Shown here piece by piece: positions 14,980-19,305 of a stretch of DNA of 19,305 nt; the stretch's first letter is position 1, and the number at the start of each line of letters is the position of its first letter. This DNA comes from an uncultured Clostridia bacterium (GTDB lineage Bacteria; Bacillota; Clostridia; Lachnospirales; Lachnospiraceae). The notes beneath the pieces are model-generated. The model was not told the DNA's origin. It searched no databases and saw nothing but the letters and a program-made list of their open reading frames with translations. The translations under genes were made by a program, and so were the position numbers. The DNA lies in contig CAMODY010000014.1 in the NCBI GenBank assembly GCA_946611595.1, positions 1 through 19,305 of the forward strand, in the 5' to 3' direction.

Positions 14980-16644
14980 TTAGAACTTAAGCGGCTGCAC
15001 ATCATAACTTTCGATCGGAACATCTTCGGTATGAAGTGTCATCTCGCCGTCTTCCTGTTTTACAATGATCCATTTCAGCCAGTTGTCGTTATCCATCATC
15101 GGATAGTCTTCTCTTAAGAACCAGCCTCTGGATTCTTTTCTCATCATGGATGCTCTCATCTGCATCTCGCAGCAAAGCACCATTGCCTCTGCCTCGTGGC
15201 AGGAAAGCATGCCGTGAAGGTCATTTGCTTTGAGTTCTTTGACCATCTCTTTTGCCTTTGCAATCTTTCTCATGCAGATATCTAAGCGGTGCTGAGACAT
15301 GATGATACTGTTTTCTACCGGGCACATAACGTCCTGGATCAGATCGATCACGTCAACCGGATCGATGCCTTCTTCTCTGTTCAAAGGTGCATAGGCATCT
15401 TCTTTCAGTTTTGCGATCTGCTCCTCGTTCAGTGTCCTCTTCTCTGCCGCCTTAACATATTCAGCAGCACTCTCGCCGCCGACGATACCGTTAAATACTG
15501 CATTTAAGATACCGGAACCGCGGTTTCTTCCCGGAGGCGCCGGAACTGCTCCCGGTCCGCCGCTTCCGCAGTAACATACATCACCGGCTGCATATAAGCC
15601 TTCAATTGAAGTCTTCATGTCGATATCGACACGAACCGGAGACTGCTCTCCTACCAGGCCAGGGATGACTTCCATATCTTTGTCTTTGCCTTCTTCCTCG
15701 CGGCGCTGTTCCTTCCAGAACGGAACACCATACGGACGAGGCCAGATCTTATCGAATCCGCCGTCATCCGGTCTCGGAGGCTGATGCAGATAGATAGGAC
15801 CCTTGCCCTGTGACATCTGGTCATACCACTCACGAAGTGCAGTTGCGCTGATGTCAGCTTCCGGGAATCTTCTGAAGTTCTTGGTTACATTTTCACCAAG
15901 ACGGTTGTACATGTTGTTCTCGCCGAATACGACTTCGTGAAGACTCTCTTTACGGAATAACTGTCCAAAGTTACCGAATTCGGTGTTTCTCATTTCTGCG
16001 CCTGCACGGTATGCTGCTGCAATACCATCACCACGACCGCAGCTCCACATCTCAGAAACTCTGTAGTTCTGGCTTCCTGTTGCCATGATGACAGCTTTAG
16101 CCTCAAATACATAGAAAGTTCCGTCTATAATGCTGTATCCTACCGCACCAGCAATCTTTCCGTTATCTGTCAAAAGATCGGAAACCGGAACCTTATCAAA
16201 GATCTTTACGCCAAGCTTTCTTGCCTTTGCAGCCATCTTTAATGTGCTGTCGAGGTCGATTCCGAACATAAAGGTCATAGGTCCTGTCGGGATCTTAACC
16301 TGCGGAACGGTTACGCCCCAGCCTGCTAAGCGATCGATCATTTCATTGTTCATTGCAACATATTTCTTCATTACATCCTGGTCGCCAAGATAGCAGCCAA
16401 CTGCATGAACGTGATACTGAAGAAACTCTTCCGGCTTCATATGCTCAAGATCGAAATACTGGAGCACACCGCCGCCTTTATTTGCTTTTCCGCCATAACC
16501 AGCGGTCTGTTTTTCTACTACGATGATTTCTGCTTCCGGGTTCTTTTCCTTTGCAGCAACTGCTGCCGTTAATCCGGCAATTCCTCCGCCAACAATGAGG
16601 ATATCAGCAGACTCTCTTACTTCTTCGAAATTCTGTCCCATCAT
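14980..16644 (-). CDS. Fumarate reductase/AprA-like FAD-binding flavoprotein
   Basis: This flavoprotein has 554 residues and is related to the catalytic subunits of fumarate reductase, succinate dehydrogenase, L-aspartate oxidase and adenylylsulfate reductase. The FAD-binding GGGIAG is at 19-24 (DILIVGGGIAGLTAA), with E44 as the ribose-binding acid (VVEKQTAGYGG). A second FAD region has YAAGDVCYCGSGG and later RNRGSGILNAVFNG. The C-terminal helical domain carries the family signature SRGWFLREDYP (505-515) and NWLKWI. No signal or flavinylation motif is seen, so it is cytosolic. AAGGAGG lies so close to the first ATG that the second (16641) may be used. The 81-residue ferredoxin directly upstream is its likely electron partner, giving an AprBA-like two-subunit reductase. 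The substrate is unknown. Confidence 0.85.
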   Translation of the reverse strand: MMGQNFEEVRESADILIVGGGIAGLTAAVAAKEKNPEAEIIVVEKQTAGYGGKANKGGGVLQYFDLEHMKPEEFLQYHVHAVGCYLGDQDVMKKYVAMNNEMIDRLAGWGVTVPQVKIPTGPMTFMFGIDLDSTLKMAAKARKLGVKIFDKVPVSDLLTDNGKIAGAVGYSIIDGTFYVFEAKAVIMATGSQNYRVSEMWSCGRGDGIAAAYRAGAEMRNTEFGNFGQLFRKESLHEVVFGENNMYNRLGENVTKNFRRFPEADISATALREWYDQMSQGKGPIYLHQPPRPDDGGFDKIWPRPYGVPFWKEQRREEEGKDKDMEVIPGLVGEQSPVRVDIDMKTSIEGLYAAGDVCYCGSGGPGAVPAPPGRNRGSGILNAVFNGIVGGESAAEYVKAAEKRTLNEEQIAKLKEDAYAPLNREEGIDPVDVIDLIQDVMCPVENSIIMSQHRLDICMRKIAKAKEMVKELKANDLHGMLSCHEAEAMVLCCEMQMRASMMRKESRGWFLREDYPMMDNDNWLKWIIVKQEDGEMTLHTEDVPIESYDVQPLKF

Positions 16645-16656
16645 TTCCTCCTTTCC

Positions 16657-16902
16657 TTAGCGGTACATGTCAAAGCTCTGTCTGTAGCTCTGGCTTGAAT
16701 AATCAGGAACCACGTTAATGCAGCCTTTCTTGCAGGAAGCCATGCAGTAATTGCAGTGTGCACACTCTTCCACATATTTGAAGATCGGCTGTTTCTTTTC
16801 TTCGTCCCAACGAATTACGTCGATGAAGCAAGCCTTGTAGCATAACTTACAGCCAACACAATTCGTAGGATCATACTCAATTTTGTGTCTTGTATGTAAC
16901 AT
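16657..16902 (-). CDS. 2[4Fe-4S] ferredoxin, probable small subunit of the flavoprotein
   Basis: This is an 81-residue ferredoxin-type protein. It has two full CxxCxxCxxxC motifs: C15-C18-C21-C25 (CVGCKLCYKAC) and C47-C50-C53-C57 (CAHCNYCMASC), enough for two [4Fe-4S] clusters. An extra Cys is at 61. The usual proline after the fourth Cys is missing in both motifs, and a 21-residue insert between them is longer than in clostridial ferredoxins. Both traits resemble AprB-type electron-transfer subunits without their long C-terminal tail. A strong AGGAGGTGA precedes the ATG. The gene lies 13 bases after hydrolase B and 12 bases before the flavoprotein, so it is co-transcribed and probably feeds it electrons. 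It could instead serve other reductases of the locus. Confidence 0.9.
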   Translation of the reverse strand: MLHTRHKIEYDPTNCVGCKLCYKACFIDVIRWDEEKKQPIFKYVEECAHCNYCMASCKKGCINVVPDYSSQSYRQSFDMYR

Positions 16903-16915
16903 CTCACTTCACCTC

Positions 16916-17749
16916 CTATAATGTATCTTTCTCTGCTGCATACAGTTCCGGAAGGATTGCAGCAAGATTTGCCCACTCAGTCGCATTCTGGATCATCAAA
17001 GCCATCGGGACCATCGGCTGCATAAAGAATTCATCCGGAAGTGCTTTATAGCTCTTGCCGTAACGAACGGTCCATCCATACCAGATCCTGGTCGTGACAT
17101 TGATGCCGCCTTCTACCTCTTTTACCTGGTGGCAAACGAAGTAGTCAGGAGCTGCCTGAGGAGGCTGACCGTCGGCAAAGTTTCTTGCACATACAAGAGT
17201 TTTCGTCTCTTTGTCCGGTCCGATCTTATCCATATCAAAGCCGACGCTTGACGGACATTTAAAATTCAGATAATCGATCTTTGGAGGTCCCATAGGTCCC
17301 ATCTGACCCATGCGGCGGATCTCCTGTGTCGTATCCCAGTATTTTTCCTGCACTGTTCGGAACGGATCCTTGGTAATGCAAGTCTGCATAGACATTGCCC
17401 CAAGGTTTTCTTCCGGATTTACGATCGTAAAGCGGAATGGATCCAATCCTCTCCAGGCGAAATACCAGTCAACCATTTCTGCTGTGCCGCCCGGAATAAA
17501 TGTTGTATCTGAAATATATCCTGTGCCATCCGGTAAAACACAATATCCTGTCTCATCTTCGAAACCCGGCTCTAAGATCTTTGCTCTTTCCGGGAAAGTC
17601 AGTTTCCCAATAGGCATCATCGGTGGCCCGAAGATCTTGCCCATTTTCTGTGGAGCGATCGGAGCTAAGTCTCGTTCATAGTACTTAAAATAACTTTTCT
17701 GCTTGTCAGCATCAGTTATCTGTACTTTTGGCTTTTGCATCATTTCCAT
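16916..17749 (-). CDS. Phloretin/DAPG hydrolase-like protein, copy B, lacking the candidate metal-binding histidines
   Basis: This paralogue of hydrolase A has 277 residues from the ATG at 17749. AAAGGAG lies upstream of that codon, while the in-frame GTG at 17779 has none. The core aligns without gaps over the central part: VDWYFAWRGLD (93-103), FTIVNPEENL (107-116), KYWDTTQEI (136-144) and MIQNATEW (252-259). The two candidate Zn-binding His of copy A (H110, H232) are N115 and Q254 here, and H95 is R100; only the two acidic positions (E143, E258) remain. A Met/Gly/Pro-rich insert follows at about 149-156. I infer loss or change of the metal site, so this may be a non-hydrolytic lyase, a binding protein, or a partner of copy A. 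It heads the part of the cluster with ferredoxin and flavoprotein. Confidence 0.75.
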   Translation of the reverse strand: MEMMQKPKVQITDADKQKSYFKYYERDLAPIAPQKMGKIFGPPMMPIGKLTFPERAKILEPGFEDETGYCVLPDGTGYISDTTFIPGGTAEMVDWYFAWRGLDPFRFTIVNPEENLGAMSMQTCITKDPFRTVQEKYWDTTQEIRRMGQMGPMGPPKIDYLNFKCPSSVGFDMDKIGPDKETKTLVCARNFADGQPPQAAPDYFVCHQVKEVEGGINVTTRIWYGWTVRYGKSYKALPDEFFMQPMVPMALMIQNATEWANLAAILPELYAAEKDTL

Positions 17750-17885
17750 AAAACCACCATCTCCTTTCTCTATATTCACATACTAAGAAAAATTTTTTCT
17801 AACGTGAAATGCTTATTTACTATGAGGTCATTCACATAACGGAACTTCAGTATTCTCAACAGATTTGACCTCTTTTTCCTAGAAA
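17750..17885 (-). promoter_or_regulatory. Gap upstream of hydrolase B with an inverted repeat and possible promoter
   Basis: This is the largest gap in the operon, about 136 bases from the proposed start of hydrolase B. It holds a 7-bp inverted repeat, GAGGTCA at 17824-17830 and TGACCTC at 17866-17872, 35 bases apart, and an A/T-rich near-palindrome at 17787-17801. A weak promoter (TTCACG, 17 bases, TAGTAT) can be drawn on the minus strand. No U-tract follows the repeat, so it is not a clear terminator. It may be an operator or an internal promoter. The MerR-type element of 7641-7685 is not found here. Confidence 0.3.
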
Positions 17886-18911
17886 CTATTTGTAAAAATT
17901 ATGTCCGATATCAATGATCGCCTTATTGACAACATCATTGACATGAATCATTCTGCTGTCGCCTTCATCCGGGATCAGGATCGTTGCCAGGAAGCAGAAT
18001 CCGCCGTTCTTTGCTCTGTCGTTTGCAATCGTCTGAAGGTAATCATAGATTTCTTCATCTGTGATCTTCGGATCCGTAATCTTCACTGGATCCCAGCAGC
18101 CGCAAAGGATCAGATCCCGGCCGTATTTTTCCTGAATCGCATCCAGATTGTTGCAAAGCTGTGCCGGGTTCCAGGAGTTGACACCGATCTTCACCATGTC
18201 ATCAATAAAGATCTCGCATTTTCCACAGTTGTGGTAGCAGATCGGAATACCACGGTCTCTTGCATACTTCGCTTCTCTGTCATACAGCGGAAGGAAGAAT
18301 TCCCGGAACATATCGAGAGATATGAACGGATTGCCCCATGCAGCTGTATCATCGACGATATTGAACACATCCGGTTTGTAGTAATCGATCGTATTCTCAA
18401 TGATCTTGCAGTAAAAATCAGAAAGATACTCAAATAATTCCTTACATGCTTCCGGTTCGTCATACAGCGCACACAGACCTTCCGTAAATCCCATGAATGC
18501 CATCAGCTGCTGGAAATAGCCGGATGCTGCCATTGCACTCAGCGCGGTTTTACTGCGGTCGACGCCACATTTTTCCAGATCCTTCTTACATGCCATCTCC
18601 CAGTCAATATCATCCAAAGAAGGGGCTTTGATCACATCATGCCATTTGGTAACGTCCTCTAAAAGGAAGTCCCAGGTTTTAGGAAGAAGTCCTCCGGCTG
18701 CTTCTTTACTCGTGATATACTCGACGCCCCAGATATCCTTTCCGCCGCCACGCTGGCGGTGCTGGCTGAGCATTGCCGGTGCAACGCCGCCTACGGCAGG
18801 AGCGTGTCCTTCTAAGCCGCGAACCGGTCCCAAGGTATAACGTGGAATCCATTCCGGAATCTCGCCTTTAAACATTCGCATAAAGTTTTCTTTTTCTGTT
18901 AAAACAGCCAT
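17886..18911 (-). CDS. URO-D superfamily protein, corrinoid methyltransferase-like (MtaA/CmuA/MtvB type)
   Basis: The protein has 341 residues from the ATG at 18911, chosen because AAGGA lies upstream and because the earlier in-frame start at 18977 would overlap the preceding MFS gene. The fold family is uroporphyrinogen decarboxylase, which also includes methyltransferases that use Zn and a corrinoid protein. The Zn motif HxC...C is present: H227-N-C229 (CYHNCGKC) and C270/C272 (LILCGCWDP). VDDTAAW (187-193) is in the usual active-site loop. HemE is unlikely: no heme genes are nearby and these Cys are not HemE features. I infer methyl transfer, possibly O-demethylation of a methoxylated substrate, but no corrinoid protein or reductive activase lies in the window. 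It follows the partial MFS by 38 bases. Confidence 0.78.
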   Translation of the reverse strand: MAVLTEKENFMRMFKGEIPEWIPRYTLGPVRGLEGHAPAVGGVAPAMLSQHRQRGGGKDIWGVEYITSKEAAGGLLPKTWDFLLEDVTKWHDVIKAPSLDDIDWEMACKKDLEKCGVDRSKTALSAMAASGYFQQLMAFMGFTEGLCALYDEPEACKELFEYLSDFYCKIIENTIDYYKPDVFNIVDDTAAWGNPFISLDMFREFFLPLYDREAKYARDRGIPICYHNCGKCEIFIDDMVKIGVNSWNPAQLCNNLDAIQEKYGRDLILCGCWDPVKITDPKITDEEIYDYLQTIANDRAKNGGFCFLATILIPDEGDSRMIHVNDVVNKAIIDIGHNFYK

Positions 18912-18949
18912 TTCTCCATCCTTCCTTTCTATGTTTTTGTAACTAATGA

Positions 18950-19305
18950 TTACGGAATTCTCTTTGCAAAGTACCAAAGAACTGCGCCTACAATACTTTC
19001 CGCCGCAAGAATATAGATCGTCACTTCATATCCCAGATACTGAATCAGAAATCCCATCAGGATCGTCATCAGGACCGAACCGATCTGAGTGACTGTATTT
19101 TTAACTGAATTTACGATCGGGATATCCGTTGGAACTTCAGCAATATCTGCGGCGCTTGCGGCAGTAAGTCCTGCGATCGATCTCGGCATAGTGCCGTAAA
19201 CGATCACATAGATAAAGATCAAATTTGCCGGAAGTACAGCCAGCAGGATCAAAGAGATGGCGCAAAAAACATAACTGACAATCACGATCTTTCTTTTTGT
19301 CCCGA
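18950..19305 (-). CDS. MFS transporter, C-terminal part only (5' end outside window)
   Basis: This is the last 117 codons of a major facilitator protein; the frame is open to the right edge (it continues upstream of a GTG codon at 19285, which is internal). It ends ...VGAVLWYFAKRIP, against ...AAVMWMLAKRIP in the complete MFS at 12660. The block ADIAEVPTDIPIVNSVK is identical in both, and aligned residues are alike along the whole piece (e.g. LLAVLPANLIFIYVIVYGT with LLAVLPGNLIIIYVLVWGT). The two are therefore duplicates within one operon. About four hydrophobic segments are visible. It stands upstream of the URO-D-like gene and is presumably co-transcribed with it. Confidence 0.88.
   Translation of the reverse strand, partial: GTKRKIVIVSYVFCAISLILLAVLPANLIFIYVIVYGTMPRSIAGLTAASAADIAEVPTDIPIVNSVKNTVTQIGSVLMTILMGFLIQYLGYEVTIYILAAESIVGAVLWYFAKRIP

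Noticed and set aside
14980..16902. True adenylylsulfate reductase (AprBA) for sulfate respiration
   Set aside because: The ferredoxin lacks the long AprB C-terminal tail, the flavoprotein is shorter than typical AprA, and no sat, dsr or qmo gene is present.
17886..18911. HemE uroporphyrinogen decarboxylase for heme synthesis
   Set aside because: The HxC...C zinc-type motif and the catabolic neighbours fit the methyltransferase branch; no other heme gene is nearby.
18912..18977. N-terminal extension of the URO-D-like protein from the start at 18977
   Set aside because: It would overlap the MFS coding end, has no ribosome binding site, and the 22 extra residues do not match the family N-terminus.

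Overview
The window looks like the chromosome of an anaerobic Firmicute, most likely a Clostridia/Lachnospiraceae-type gut organism. The basis is the moderate GC content, strong AGGAGG ribosome binding sites, a ThiI without a rhodanese domain beside a dedicated cysteine desulfurase, a TRAP transporter, and several oxygen-sensitive flavin and Fe-S enzymes. The organism is inferred from gene content; there is no rRNA here. Every gene except one MerR-type regulator is on the minus strand. I found no tRNA, rRNA, CRISPR array, insertion sequence or phage gene, and no gap above about 220 bases.

Region 1 (1-4430) is housekeeping. In transcription order it holds rsmE (16S rRNA U1498 methyltransferase, with its own extended -10 promoter), then a cysteine desulfurase, thiI, and mtaB cut by the window edge. 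The last three form a tRNA sulfur-modification cluster: the desulfurase supplies sulfur, ThiI makes 4-thiouridine, and MtaB methylthiolates t6A37.

Region 2 (4433-8616) is a three-gene TRAP uptake operon (dctQ-dctM-dctP, minus) divergent from a MerR-family regulator (plus). Region 3 (8584-10234) is a single FAD-dependent oxidoreductase. The promoters of dctQMP and of this oxidoreductase carry nearly the same element of about 40 bp: a -35 box, a 19-bp spacer with a partial dyad, and a TACAAT -10. The 19-bp spacing is typical of MerR-activated promoters. The TRAP operon and the oxidoreductase therefore probably form one regulon of the divergent MerR protein.

Region 4 (10274-19305, running off the window) is a long minus-strand catabolic-looking gene set that ends at a strong terminator. 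In transcription order it is: MFS transporter (partial), URO-D-type methyltransferase-like protein, a phloretin/diacetylphloroglucinol-hydrolase-like protein (copy B, lacking the two candidate metal-binding histidines), a 2[4Fe-4S] ferredoxin, a fumarate-reductase/AprA-like flavoprotein, an NMO/FabK-like FMN enzyme, a second MFS (paralogue of the first), a second hydrolase-like protein (copy A, histidines intact), and a third, different MFS.

My reading is that regions 2-4 form an accessory locus for import and anaerobic reductive breakdown of an organic, perhaps polyphenol-derived or acyl-phenolic, substrate. PhlG/phloretin-hydrolase chemistry (hydrolysis of a C-C bond next to an aromatic ring), a possible O-demethylation step and two or three flavin reductases would fit. 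The substrate cannot be read from the sequence, and I do not recognise this exact gene combination as a described pathway.
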